This document shows positions 1 to 12,215 of a stretch of DNA of 64,000 nt, piece after piece (within the stretch, counting starts at the first letter, position 1; every line of letters begins with the position of its first letter). Below the pieces are notes generated by a model. It saw only the letters and a list, made by a program, of their open reading frames with translations, ran no database searches and was not told the DNA's origin. Made by a program: the position numbers and the translations under genes. Source of the DNA: Volvariella volvacea V23 (lineage: Eukaryota; Basidiomycota; Agaricomycetes; Agaricales; Pluteaceae). The stretch lies in assembly GCA_000349905.1 (NCBI GenBank), contig KB722742.1, positions 922,354-986,353 on the forward strand. Direction: 5' to 3'.

Positions 1-3000
1 ACTGCCTATCTCTCCTCTGAATTGTTGCGGTCATCGAATGGGTAGTGGGCGGGAGTTATACGTGGTAATGACGTGGGTGACTGGATGCTAGATGGAAGGG
101 ACCTGGGGTGAGGAGGGAGAGGGGGTGGAATGGTAAGGGAAAAAGGTTAAGAGGCAGAAGAATGGGAAGCGAAAGGCCACGAACCAATATGAAGGATACC
201 TTTAACCTGCATCGCTAGGGGTATGAGATGAAGTCTGTCCACCCTTGGTGCCCGGTATAAGCCCATCTATAAATCGCATTGAGTCAGGGCCTGAATCGAA
301 ATAGGGATGGGTTAGTAATGGGATGGCATGAGACCAGTGAATGGAGATCAGGGACAACACGTTGCTGATTTTACCAAGATGGACATCGCCATTTAAAAAC
401 AATTATGATAGCCTGCGCGACCGCACCGCAGCCCAGCTGTGCCCGGCTTGGATCCTTGGGTCAGATCGGGCCATATATCCTCCCCGTGCCCGTCCCATTA
501 AAGACGCGCGACCCCTTTCATCGTCGGTGAAACCTTTTCATGTATGAGCCAGACGGTCCACGAGCACCGTCGTCATCAGCCTCAGACGGCTCTTGCGAAA
601 CCCCTGTGAGACATGTTCAAGTGCCATGAGTAGCCCGCTCGCGACGTGCGCACGTCAACGCCAACCTCGTGAAAAAGATACATCCAAGCGGATCTGTTTC
701 GGCTGTTACGATAATAGGCAGTGGGAACGGTGCCATCCTGCGTGTGCATTAGGGGACAAGATGGGAATTGCAATTCCTCGATGCCATCAGCACTATCAGC
801 CTCAAACAAAGCCCGTCTGCCACACAATCACCAATACAAATCGGCCATCCGGTGGGTAGGTACTGTCCTAGCAGCAACACAACGCGATCTCAACAACGGA
901 ACCCACAAGATAAGAATCCAATTCCGACGCACCCAGGCCAAGCGCAATTCCGACGCACCAGTTGGCTAAAACTGCCTTTACCAAAACTGGAACCCCTTGC
1001 TGCCTTTTGGATTGCAGACAAGGGCTCGCTGCTCCGCCGTGCTGTCACCTGGACAAAGGATATTATGCACACGTCTAGTCTGTTTCTGTATTGAATGCTG
1101 TGCGAGTCCACTAGACACGCCCGCAGTCTTTCATGCGCGGACACGTTCCCCAGGTTTAAGGCCTCGAGGCGAGTAACATACGGCGAAGAACTCCTCCGTG
1201 ATGAGTCCAACTGGCTCCATTTTGCTCCAGTTGTAGTGGTTACGCACTCCTCGGAATGCCTGCCATGTCGAGAAAGTTCTTTTCAATTCTTTTCTCCACG
1301 CCACTCTACCTACTTCAAGGGCGGCAGTAGCCTTCAGGTTCCTTGATAGGTGTGTTATTTCCAAATCAACTCGGGGCCTTTATCCATGACAGCTGCCTCA
1401 GTCAAATATGGCTTTGTCGCCTTCATTGCACAAAAGAGGGAGAGATTGTGCTATGAGGTGGGCCGTGATTACTCCCTACACCCTAAACGCATCGGCTCCG
1501 CTCCCATCTGGTTCCAGTTTTTCAAACTGGTGTATACCCCCATATTGACGATCGTTTTCGAGAAAACCGACGATGCGCACAGCTGCAATTTTTTTCATGA
1601 TTCATGATTCTTAAAACAAGCAGCGTGTCGGACTTGAAGCGATTCTTTTTTTCAAGTGTGGAAACTTCTTTCACATCATCCCATCAAATTTAAAGGACGC
1701 GTTCCCGTGGCTTCGTACGTACAAAATAGCAACTACAATGCAACATGTGTATGCTAAAGCTGGAGGGAGTCAGTGCAGGTGATGGTGATTGTGACTTGTG
1801 TGATGGCTCGTGGTACCCCGTTTCCTTGTTCGCTGAGCGCTGACTCCGGGGTGCGAGGACATAGAATGCTAGGTCCTGATAACGGTCTCTCTCGGTGAGT
1901 TTATTCAGATGACATTGCTTTGATCCCTCTTCTGGGCCGAGGAACCCACTGACACCTCAGCGGGCCTCAACGCCACCCGTTTGATAAGTAATATCATATC
2001 ATCTTTCACGATCGTAACCTCCCAAGAATATCACCGCCAGATCCACTTAATTTCCCTCCCTCCTTTTTACTGCGGGCATCACCTAGGCTATGCCCACGTT
2101 GACAGGGCTTAACGAAACCTTGGTCGGAAAAAAAAAGATTACTGGATTGCCTAATTTTCTTTGACAAGCGAAAGCTCATATGATTCTTGTTTCATTTGTC
2201 GATGATCCCCTGCTTGCTCCCGGCTGTAGATTGCCCTTTCAACTCAGGTGCATTGGCAGTGGCTTGTTCCTTTACCCTCGCCCCTTGTGCCTTCTCCGAG
2301 CCCATATCCATGGGTGGAGTTTCATCAATTTGGAATCCCCTGGACCTCCTGTTCCGAGTGATAGTCTTGTGTAGACTTCTAGACGCCTTCGCATTTCACT
2401 CCACTCCGCAAGCTGATGGTATCAAAAAAATAATGTAACATGCGGAGACACATGATCTTGGGCGGATCCCTGTGAGTTCAGCCTGTGGCATAACTGCTAA
2501 AGGTATCATCAACCTTGTGCGTATTTATTTTTGAGCAATTGATCACGGCAATGATGGACTCATGACGTTCAAAATTCCAAAAAGAAATGACGAGTATACA
2601 TCGTCATATCGAAAGTTAGGATGCTGATCTGTGTAGCTGTTCTGCTAGTCCTACGATTGTTTGCGGGCTTTGACACCATCGGTGGTCCATCACATCCGAC
2701 AGTAGGTGTGCTGGACAACCCTGGGGCTAAATACACACTCACCGTCTACTTGAGCTGGAACACTGACGTGTTACCATGCACAAAATCCGCAAAGATCATC
2801 TATGAATTTCTCTGCTGCCCAAGATCCCCGGATCCACTGGCACACACTTGATAGCATATATCACAGCCATAGGCATCCACTTCCCCATTCGAAGGTACAG
2901 TGCAGAGCATTTTTAATAATTCATAGTTCGTCTCGAAGTGTTGGACTCCTAACCCACAGTTGAGGGTCCAGCATACCGTTACAATGGGCTCGAGGTACGC

Positions 3001-4775
3001 AGGTGTCATCAGCATTGCGGCGTCCGAGCTCGCTCTCTTTATCCTTCCCTGTTCTGCCCCATCTCCACACACACGCACATATATACGCCAAGTGCTGCTA
3101 GCACTAGCGCTGTCGCCGCCAGGTATGTGTACCCGAATAAGCAACTATCGCAGGTTTCAATTCTAAATCACCCGTCCTGTCTGTCAATCAAACAATGCAA
3201 ACGCCATCCTGATCCTGACCTCCGCCATTATCGTGCGTATTTGCTTCCCCACCAACCTAAATGCACCCAGACCCGACACAATCAGCGCTCTGAGCGGTCA
3301 TGGCGTTCAGGACCGTGATGATTATCTTCATCAGGCTCTCCACGTCGACCCCGTGGGCTTGGATCTCACTGACAAGGGCCTTTTACAGGCTCGTATCATA
3401 CAGTCCGGTGTTCCTGGATGCCGCTTCCGTTGCTATACATACGGTACCACCAGTCCTGCTCGATAAAGAAGCCGTGGTCAGGAACCAAAAGGTTCTTGAT
3501 CTTCCAATTGAGAAGTAGCGCTATAATTGGCTGGCTCGCGGGACGGAGCGCGAGACCCAGTCTAATCATGTGTTCTTCCATCTTCTTTCCAGAGTGGAAA
3601 CGATAAAATAAGAACGATGGCCAACTCCACTGTGCTCATACGGGCTCCGTCAAGGTTGTGTGTGTACGTTGGTGGATTGCTTGTTGGAACGTTGGTGTGA
3701 CTCAGAGTAGCATCCTGACCCCCTTGTTGGCGGTGGGTCCAAGACAGGACAGCATTAGCCTGAGGTACTGACGGTGATCGACTGGAATGCACAGTAGCCA
3801 TTTACCAAACGAAATGAATTACGCGCAGACAATACTTACGACGGCGTTGGCCTTATTTCCGTGTCGAATGCATTACATTCATTACATGTAGGTTCTTCAC
3901 CTCAAGCGGAAATGCAACGTCTGACGTCAACCCACTGACAGCATTGCGTACTACCAACAATTGTGATATGGACAACTCCGGGATCGTCAGACCTTTGTTC
4001 ATGTGCTTGACTCAAATGACTCGCAATTGGTATAGACCCAGCTTGGTCCCCGTGGAGGCATGACCAAGTCGTGCCCAAATTTGCCCAAGTCACCACCGCA
4101 CGAGCACACAGAATTGACCCAAGTCGAAAATGTACAATAAAATTCTGGAAAGCGAGTACGAGTGATGATGATGATCGTATGTTATATTCGCCGTTGCATG
4201 AAAATGGTGCATGTTATGTTATGTTATGTGTGTTATGTTGATCGTACTGGTAATTACTTGACAAGGTGTTGGGAGAAAAAAAAAATCAGAAAGAAGTAGC
4301 AAGCGGTGGCTAGCCAAAAAAAAGGAAGAGTCAAAAAAACTGAATGGGCGGCGCCCTACGACAAATGAATAAAAACGGCCACCGAGTGATTCAATGGCGA
4401 TAAGGAAACACGGGAAAGGGACAGGCAACGGAATAGACTTTGAAAAGAAGTCGACAGGCCCACTGTTCCTCCCCTACGCCATAAGTAGCTGCTCCAAAAA
4501 CCTCCGGATCTGGCTAAGCGGGAGGGAAGAGGGAGATCAAAAGACTTTGACCGCCCCCCGCACAAAGAAACTGCAATACACCAACCAGTGATATCCAGAA
4601 CAAAAGGAATGGTGGAAAAAGGAAGGACAATCAGAACAGAGAGAGCGGGTGGGACAAAACAGGCATAAAGGAGGAATTTGGGGTGTTTGTTGAGGATCCG
4701 GGGGAGTGAAGCATTCAAATGCATAGGGGGATTATTGGGGCGTTGCGATATCAAATCTAGCAGAGGCGAGGGTGT
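1..4775. other. Gene-poor left edge, no supportable gene
   Basis: I see only short open frames on both strands, none with a recognisable domain, a run of plausible spliced exons or family motifs. The last few hundred bases before 4775 are probably the 3' flank of the minus-strand RRM gene. There is a small pentanucleotide microsatellite near 4212-4240 and a short direct repeat (about 14 nt, starting near 919 and 950). No tRNA-like or transposon-terminal structure was recognised. Confidence 0.5.
4212..4240. repeat. TGTTA pentanucleotide microsatellite
   Basis: Imperfect tandem copies of tgtta with one tgtg interruption, seen directly. Low-complexity, no inferred function. Confidence 0.8.
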
Positions 4776-5719
4776 TTACTCTGCAACAACCAGACCTCCC
4801 ATCGCCCTTTGGACCTCACGCATAGCCTGATCAACACCTCCAGCAGATTGGTTCGCATTTCCATTCGCGCCACCGTTAATCACCCTAGCACCCAGCGAAG
4901 GATGTCTAACACCCAAAGCGTGTCCCAGCATCCTCTTTCCTGGGTCTCCGATCCTTGGTGGGGCGGCGCCTTCATGCGATAAGCTAGTCGCAACAATGGC
5001 AGGATCATTGGGCGGAGATGGTCCCGAGACGACGTCACCCAATGAAGAGCTGATAAGCGACTTCAAGGTGGGCTGTGAGGGCAAAGATGGCAGCGTCGGA
5101 GACGGCTCACGACCGTTCGAGCGGTCAGGAAACGGGATGTGTTGGCTATTTCCGCCGCCATTGACCGCCGCATGGTGGTTATTATTATGATGGTTGCGGA
5201 ACGCAGAGTTCGATAAGGACCCCGATGCGCTTCGGGTGACGGGAAAGACAGAAATAGAGGCAGAGCGGGCGTTGTGTGAGCGGGACGGGTTGTTGGGGTT
5301 GTGCTGGCCACGGGAGTTGACGTTCTGGATGACCTGTTGGGCATCAGCGCCGTCATAAGGTCTGATGGTAGCAGGCGCTCCAGAAGGGGAGGCCAGGATC
5401 GAGGGAGGGAAAGCGAGTGTGTGAAGATAAGCGCGCTTTGCTAATGATCGTGTCACCAAGGGGAAGAGGGATACCACGTCAGTTGAGGTGCATCTGCGAC
5501 AAAAGACACATGCGGGAGAGGGAACTCACCGACTGTTGCATCGTTAAAGACAATCAGAAGACTGGTGTCGTCCCTCCATTTGATTTTGAAGCCGCCGTTC
5601 ACGCCCTCGTACTCGGCGAATGCGGCCTGAATGTCTTTGGTCTTGAGCTCCTTGGGGAAGCCAGTAAGAAAAAGAATGCGGGTGACGGATGCAGAGAGGC
5701 TAGCGAGTGAAGTTGCCAT
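4776..5719 (-). CDS. RRM-fold RNA-binding protein, single N-terminal RRM
   Basis: Two exons (5719-5530 and 5440-4776) joined across an 89-nt GT-AG intron (5529-5441), closing in frame to 284 aa. Residues about 14-75 read as one RRM: an RNP2-like start (ILFLTGFPKEL), a helix (DIQAAFAEYEG), then an RNP1-position strand (SLLIVFNDATV) that continues through the splice into AKRAYLHTL. The rest is Ser/Asn/Pro-rich and probably disordered, ending in a short helix-like segment (VDQAMREVQRAMGGLVV). The RRM arrangement recalls R3HCC1L-type RRMs, but no R3H domain is visible. The RNA-binding role is family knowledge; target and pathway cannot be read. The start is the first ATG in the RRM frame. Confidence 0.75.
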
Positions 5720-6580
5720 CTGGATGAACGAAAAGACGAAAAGTGGTGGTGGTGGTAAGGATTTAAGGTTAGTACAATGAAGATGGGCCTGTAGTCAATG
5801 TCGGAGTGTGTGTGCGGATTCGGCGATGGGAGCGCAGAGCAAATAGCGGGGAGACCGGGAGCAGAGGCGGTAAGATAAAAGAGTTGAGTGTGAAAAGCGA
5901 GTGAAGGATGGGTTCTGGTTGTATTACAGCGCAAGACTCGACAAGACCACAGCGATCCAACCAGCAACCCTCTGAAAAACCCCATATCCCCTTTCCCACG
6001 CCTCTTTTCTCAGGGGCAGACGCGTGCTCCTCCACGTTTCTGCATTACTGCCTGTCCCCTGTGCACTTGACACAGCTCCCCACCCGAGGGAGCACAATAG
6101 AACACCAGACCAAGCGACGGCAGCAACCCGACATCGGCCATGCGACGTGATCCCAGCTTTATGCTTTCACTCACCCCGCGCCGGAGCATATCAAAGAAGC
6201 AACCATGTAGCCCCGTTCATTAATTTACGGGTGCAGATCAGTTCCACGCACCGTTTTGCAGTGCCATGCAAAGATTAACGGCAAGTGTGGGTAGCCCAAG
6301 ACCTTGCGCTGCGACACGCAGCTGGGCAGGTGTCTACCAGCTGACAGCGCGCCCACGAAGCGCCCGCAGCCCGACATTGCTTCACACTGACAGTTCTGCA
6401 TATCTCCCTGTCAGCTTTAGGTTGTCCTCACACCTTCACACAGCAAGTGATGTGTAATGCCAAGTTACATGTATCCCGTATGAAAATACACTGCTTTGTT
6501 TACTGACATTTATCAGATAGAATGAGAGAAAAGGAACGAATACATCGCAAATACAAATGTCATGCACGAGGTCGTAGTCA
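5720..6580. other. Intergenic, 861 nt
   Basis: Shared 5' flank of the minus-strand RRM gene and 3' flank of the minus-strand EF2 gene. Several overlapping short frames occur on both strands, without motifs or consistent splice structure. Nothing further seen. Confidence 0.5.
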
Positions 6581-9500
6581 TTAGAGCTTGTCGTAGTAGG
6601 TGTCGAGAGGGGGAACTTCGGGCTGCCATGCTCATCAGTCGTTGCGTTTGCATGTCGACGAGTGCGGCTTACCTTGAGACCCTTGCGAACACGAATCTTG
6701 GTGACCAACTCCTCCATCTTGCTTCCCTTGTCGAGGGGTGCTGTAAAGCAAAGTCAAACCAAACCTCAAAACGAGATCCTAACGAATACCCACATCCGTT
6801 CATGACTTCCCAGTGGTCGAACACTGATTGAGGGAAGGCCTGACCACCAGTCTGGGCACGCAATTCACCGTTGAAGCCGAATGACTCGTTGACGGGTAGG
6901 TAGGCCTTGACGGTGAACATGGGTGTTCCTGGTCGTTGTTCTTCGCTGAAGACTTGACCACGACGCTTGTTCAGCACGGAGTAGATACCACCGATGGCGT
7001 TTTCAGGGCACTGGATTTCGACTGCAGACAGTAGATGTAAGCAATTAGTAGCGGACGTGCTGTCTGAACGTACCCAAGAAGATGGGTTCTTGGAGACCAG
7101 GAATGGCCAACAAGCAAGCAGCGTAGCAAGCACGGCGCATTGTAGGAATAATTTGACCTCCACCACGGTGGATAGCGTCAGCATGTAGCTAAAAACAAGT
7201 ATATTGAGCGCTAAAGATAAGATGCCGATCAAGCAAGTACTACATACCGTAACATCAAGAACGTTGAAGCGGACACCACGCATGTTCTCTTCAGCACAGA
7301 CACCTTCCTTGGTTGCCCACTGGAATGCAGCAACGCAAGAATCCTTGATTTCGTTAAGGTATTGCACTCCCTTTGTGACATCAACCAACAAGTTGGGACC
7401 AGTAGTATCGGGTCCGAAACACCAAATCTTCCTGGCATCAGTGACATCCCATCCGAACTCGTCGGCAAGGACACGAGCACGAATCTTGTAATCCTCGCGA
7501 GCATTGATTTTACCGCTCTCAATAGCCTTGGTGAGTTCCTCGTCCAATGGCATGGCCTTAACGTAGAGACGGTTGTGCTTGTTTTGTGATTTCGAAAGGG
7601 CGACAATCGACGATTCTGCCTTGACGGTTTCTCTGTAAGGAACGACAGGGTCGGAGATCTTGAGAGGAACACCAGCGTGGTCTTCTTGAAGATCCTATAC
7701 ATACAATCGTTAGTTGTATTATTAGCACGTCAAGGTCTAACGCACCTTCAAGCAAATTTCCAAGTGCAGCTCACCAGCACCAGCGACGATGTGTTCACCA
7801 GACTCAGAAACCCATGCTTGCACACATGGATCAGACTTGGAGAGACGCTTGAGACCTTCGACGAGCTTGGGCAAGTCGGCTGCGTTCTTGACTTCGACGG
7901 CGACTTGCACGACAGGAGAGACGGAGAACCTCATGACCTTCATGTTGTGTGCAGTCTCAGAGGTGGTGAGGGTACCGCTCTTGAGCAAGAATTGATCAAT
8001 GCCGACGAGACCGACAATGTTACCGGCAGGGCAGTCCTCAATAGGCTCAATGTAACGACCCATCATCAACACGGTACGTTGGATGGACTTGACGAAGAGG
8101 TCATCCTTCTTTCCGGGGACGTAGTTGGGACCTTGGATACGGATCTTGGGTCCAGAGCGAACGGTACCAGAGAAGACACGACCGAAAGCGTAGAATCGTC
8201 CCTTATCTGATGTCGGCACCATCTTAGAGACGTAGAGAACCAAAGGACCGTTAGGGTCGCAGTCACGGATACCAATAGCAGACTCGTCATCCAAAGGACC
8301 CTCGTAGAGAGTCTCAACACGGTAGCGCTGAGCAGTTGCGGGGGAAGGAAGGTTGATGACAATCATCTCCAGGAGGGAGTCACCAGCGGGCAAGAATTTA
8401 CGCATGACAACCTTAAGGAGTGCCTTGCCCTCGAGATCACGCTCATCCTGAGCGAGCTTAATGTCGAGCTTCTCAACCATGGTGTTGATGAGGTCCTTCT
8501 TGAAGTTCATGACTGCGTCGAAGATCTTGAAGATAGGATCGAGGACGAATTGGTTGAAGGCACGCTCAAGTTGCTTGCCATCGGCACCAGTGCCGTTGGT
8601 AGTCCACTTGCGTGTTGCGGGGTTGAAGAAGTTGTCACCCCAGAGCTTGACCATCATCTTATCCTTGTCGACACCGAACTTCTTGGCATAACGACCAGCG
8701 AATTGACGAAGGGTGAAAGCCCATCCGTGAAGACCAGATCCGAAGGCGACGGTACCCTTGTCGGGGTAGACTTGGACATCACCGAGAGCAGCATCGTGAT
8801 ATGTGGAGATGATGACGTTGACACTCTCGATGGTACGGCTGAATGATTGGTATAGATTTTCCTTTTCGACTTGGAGCTCAAGCAGAGCACGATCGACCTT
8901 GTTGATGATTACGACGGGCTTGATACGTTCACCCAATGCCTGACGCAGGACAGTTTCTGTCTGGACACAGACACCCTCAACGCAATCCACGACGACGAGG
9001 GCACCATCGGTAACTCGCAGGGCAGCTGTGACTTCTGATGAGAAGTCGACGTGTCCCGGCGAGTCGATCAAGTTGATCAAGAACTCATTTCCTAAGAAGC
9101 GCAAGTCAAATTTGCCCTGCCAGCTCAACGCTGACTATATGCACGAACCGTCAGTCTTTTGCTTGATAGATGATAAATCCTCCTTGTCGACCTCAAAGTA
9201 CATGGAGATAGCCGTTGATTTGATCGTGATACCACGCTCCTTTTCGTCTTCTCGTGTATCTGTGAAACGCACATCACCAGCCTTTGCGGCGGCAATAATA
9301 CCGGCCTTGGAGACCAAGGAGTCGGTGAGGGTGGACTTTCCGTGGTCGACTATATGCGGTGAAAAATTTTGAGATCGCCATGTAATGTAGTCGGGTAGGT
9401 CCCCACTCACCATGGGCGATGACACTCATGTTACGGATGTTGGTCGGACGGTCCATGAGACCCCGAATCTGGTCTGGCGAAGAGCATCAAGCAGCGGTTA

Positions 9501-9616
9501 GATCGTACAGCCCGAGGCGGGCAGTGAGCTAGCTGATACTAACCGACTGTGAAGTTACTGTCGTCGCATAGATCAGCGAACGCTCTGCAGGGCGATTAGC
9601 AGACGACTTACACCAT
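6581..9616 (-). CDS. EFT1: Translation elongation factor 2 (eEF2)
   Basis: Ribosomal translocase GTPase of the cytosol. Ten exons: 9616-9612, 9557-9544, 9473-9411, 9349-9149, 9091-7746, 7694-7248, 7188-7074, 7021-6794, 6740-6673, 6622-6581. They sum to 842 aa, the length typical of fungal eEF2. Visible signatures are the N-terminus [15 protein letters not shown]-loop AHVDHGKS, switch [14 protein letters not shown], the domain IV loop DAIHRGGGQ whose His is the diphthamide site in this family, and the C-terminus [10 protein letters not shown]. Exon 1 codes for only five bases and exon 2 is a 14-nt microexon. Introns crowd the first 100 codons, while domains I-III lie in one 1,346-nt exon. Such 5'-biased introns are common in highly expressed fungal genes. 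The identification is certain; boundaries follow clean GT-AG sites. Confidence 0.97.
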
Positions 9617-10185
9617 GGTTTCTAGATTTTACAGGGGAGTACACAGTAAAGAGGGGGTAGGAATACAGAGGACAATCTCGCCGACGATGGAGATTGTTTT
9701 TAACAGCGGGTGCAAGCACACAGGACTGTTGATGCTTGAGGATAAGGTTTCTGGAGCTTTACAAATCCTTGTCTTATCGATCACCACATTAGGGCAGGTC
9801 CCCTATCCGGACCCTCCGGGTTATCCCCGGCTGCATTCCCACCCTGCACCAAATATAAGCACTTGTGACTCTGCTCTTGCCACTTGGAGTCATCGTTCTG
9901 CTTTTGCTGCCGAGAGCGGACAGAAAATTAATCAAACGGACACCCAGAAACTCGAGTGACGCACATGCGATGATAACGAGGACCCGGACGGCAACTCGCG
10001 CAAATCTCCAGCCACTCGTGATAAACATATCACATCAAGCAACAGAAGCCTGGATGCAAGTGCGCACAGGAATTCCCCTTGATGAGCGGGGACGGTATCT
10101 AATCCCCTTCAGATTTGAATGGGGTCGAGTCATATGCCGTCGTTCTAGACGGTATTTTAGCCAGCCGAAATAGCCAGGCACCTCC
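9617..10185. other. Divergent intergenic region EF2 / acetyltransferase
   Basis: 569 nt between the EF2 start (-) and the GNAT start (+), so it should hold both promoters. On the minus strand a pyrimidine-rich stretch precedes the EF2 ATG and a weak TATA-like tatattt lies near 9850; neither can be confirmed by eye. Confidence 0.4.
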
Positions 10186-11038
10186 ATGTCTTCGCCACCG
10201 AACCCCCAGCTCTCCCCTTTACAAGTCAACCCCGCTACCAGGGAGCCATTTCTTCGCTTGCGGCAGCACCCAAATATCATTCTGACTCCACCGCGTCTCT
10301 CCGATGCAGAGAAAGTCGTGCCTTTCTTCAACATGCCGGAGGTGGCCCATTGGGTTTCGTCACCGCCCTTTCCGTACCTTCTAGGTAATCAACTCCTTTC
10401 TCGGCAGTGCTAAATGGCTCATAAATATATAGAACACGCCGAAGCTTGGCTGACACACGCAAAGGCCGACTCGGATAGAATTTTGAGTCTTCTTGACCAA
10501 GCTAAAGACTCGGAGAACTTGTTCTACGCAGACGGGTGTCCCGTAAGGACCATTCGAGAAGTCAAAGAGGACGGAACAGAAATAATACTCGGTGACGTTG
10601 GCCTGATGCGGTGTCCTTATGGAGAAATCATGGGACCCGACGGCGAAGTGAGCTGGGACAAGAAACAGCTCAGGGAGGGAGAAAACAACCGTTTGGGGGC
10701 TGGTGACCCGGGCATTGTCTGGAGTTTTGGTTGTAAGTCGCCTCAAGTCAGCAACCTCGCTAGTCATGTAATGGCTTTACCCTTTGTCAGATTATCTTGA
10801 CCCGAGCCACCACCGCCGTGGGATCATGTCAGACGCAGTGGCAACGGTCCTGAACGATTGGGCGATACCAAGGATGAATGTACATCATATACTGGTGAAC
10901 GTGTTTGAGGGTAACGATGGAAGTATGAGAACACTCCAAAAGAATGGGTTCGCGCACACGCGCACCATTCCGGAGCATATTGAAAGAAGAGGGGTAAAGC
11001 GAACTATACATGTGTTAGAATGGTCTATAAGTCCCTAG
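10186..11038 (+). CDS. GNAT-family N-acetyltransferase (RimJ/RimL-like)
   Basis: Three exons (10186-10384, 10433-10732, 10791-11038) close in frame at 248 aa. The opening LTPPRLSDAEKVVPFFNMPEVAHWVSS is the usual RimJ/RimL-type start (residues about 30-55). The acetyl-CoA loop is seen as YLDPSHHRRGIMSDAV, matching the R/Q-x-x-G-x-G/A pattern, and the C-terminus has N-x-GSMRTLQKNGF, the standard final helix and strand. By family knowledge it transfers acetyl from acetyl-CoA to an amine, often a protein N-terminus or small molecule; the substrate is unknown. It is divergent from EF2. Both introns are short; the second splits a Tyr codon in the strand before the CoA loop. Confidence 0.85.
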
Positions 11039-11147
11039 GAACCGATTGAATTAAGCGCAGGAAGCATGCATGTCGGAAGCGAAAGCAGCGGACAAGAAGA
11101 CTGAACATATGGAGAGCATGACGACAAGCGAAGAGGGAAGAAGGTGA

Positions 11148-11871
11148 TTAAAGCAAACACGTAGCAAAACCAAAGGCAGACCAAGAGTCTCTGGTTTCGG
11201 GATGGGCTGTTACGAATGCAATGCAGGCGCTTGTGGTCTCTTGCAGAAACGATGCCGGCATCCAGGAGACGTCGGTGCTTGAAACATCCTTGGATGACAG
11301 GCAGGTAAGGAGATCCTTGATGTCATTAACATCATTCGCCTGTTTTACACGTGAGTGGGGCTTTGGGGATTGCCCATGAGCGCGCCATGCCAGCAACTTA
11401 TGAAGCAGGGCTGCGGGGAAGGGCATGAGCGGGATGTTGAAGGGTGACTGAGTGAAGCGTTCTGCTGGTATGGGTGGAAGCTGCACCGTCCCCGGGAGGA
11501 AGATGTCCACTTTGCACGCTCTCCGAGGTTGTTTCGGCGGAGTGAGGATGAACCACAGCACTGTAAGGGGTTCGGGGGAGCTGCTGTGGGGCCGGGACAG
11601 GCAGAAACGGTGGTCTTGCAGCATGATCAGAGCCTTGATCTCGGCCGCCGACGATGCATTGCTCATGACCAGAATATCGACGTCCTGATCAACAAACCTG
11701 CTGAATACAGGCTGGGATGAGGAGGAGAGCACGTACGTTGGGGGTGCGTTTGCTGCCATGCTCGGCACAGGCGGCGCTGCCGACAAGACACGCCGGGAGG
11801 TCGTTTTCGGCCAAGACCTTGCAGGTTGTGGCGGCAGCAAGCAGGATGTCGTCTCTGGAGAGTCGAGCCAT
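11148..11871 (-). CDS. Nucleotidyltransferase-fold protein
   Basis: Two exons (11871-11737, 11684-11148) give 223 aa in frame. The key signature is LVGSAACAEHGSKRTPNDVDILV (in two blocks: LVGS at about 29-32 and DVDILV at about 46-51), the GS...D-x-D pattern of the polymerase-beta-like nucleotidyltransferase fold. The splice falls exactly between Asn45 and the first catalytic Asp. A third carboxylate is plausible in the strand CKVDIFLPG. The rest has LAWRAHGQ and NDVNDIKDLL, the kind of helical tail seen in AbiEii/MNT-like proteins. Related single-domain proteins recur in mushroom genomes as unannotated proteins (recalled, not checked). An upstream in-frame ATG at 12045 would add 58 low-complexity residues; I chose the shorter start because homology begins just after it. 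Function and substrate are unknown. Confidence 0.7.
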
Positions 11872-12215
11872 GGCAATTACGCCAGCGCACGAGAAGAGAC
11901 GCGCTTGAACGTGTACCGCATTTATGGATTGTGGGATCACGTGGGTGTACTGCGCAGTGGGATCGCCTTCGGTTGCCGGCTTTGGCGGTGTGAATGCGGT
12001 GGAAGAGGGTGTGGATTGTGGAGATGCTGACCGAGAATGGGACAAGGTTGGATGGTGGCAAGACGAAAGAGATGGCTATTCGAGGCAGGGATGGGACAGG
12101 GACGACGTGGGAGGAAGAGGGGTGAGGACATGACGAAAAAGGAAAATTGACAAGTTGTAGAGCGTTGGCAGTCTCCTTCTCTCCTTGACCTTTCTTTCCC
12201 AACTATCATTATCCA
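11872..12215. promoter_or_regulatory. Bidirectional promoter region, nucleotidyltransferase / SHO1
   Basis: 344 nt between two divergent start codons (171 nt if the nucleotidyltransferase starts at 12045). No specific factor site was recognised; the call rests on geometry only. Confidence 0.4.

Noticed and set aside
7677..8846. Plus-strand open frames antisense to EF2
   Set aside because: Shadows of strong codon bias in EF2; no start context, introns or motifs of their own.
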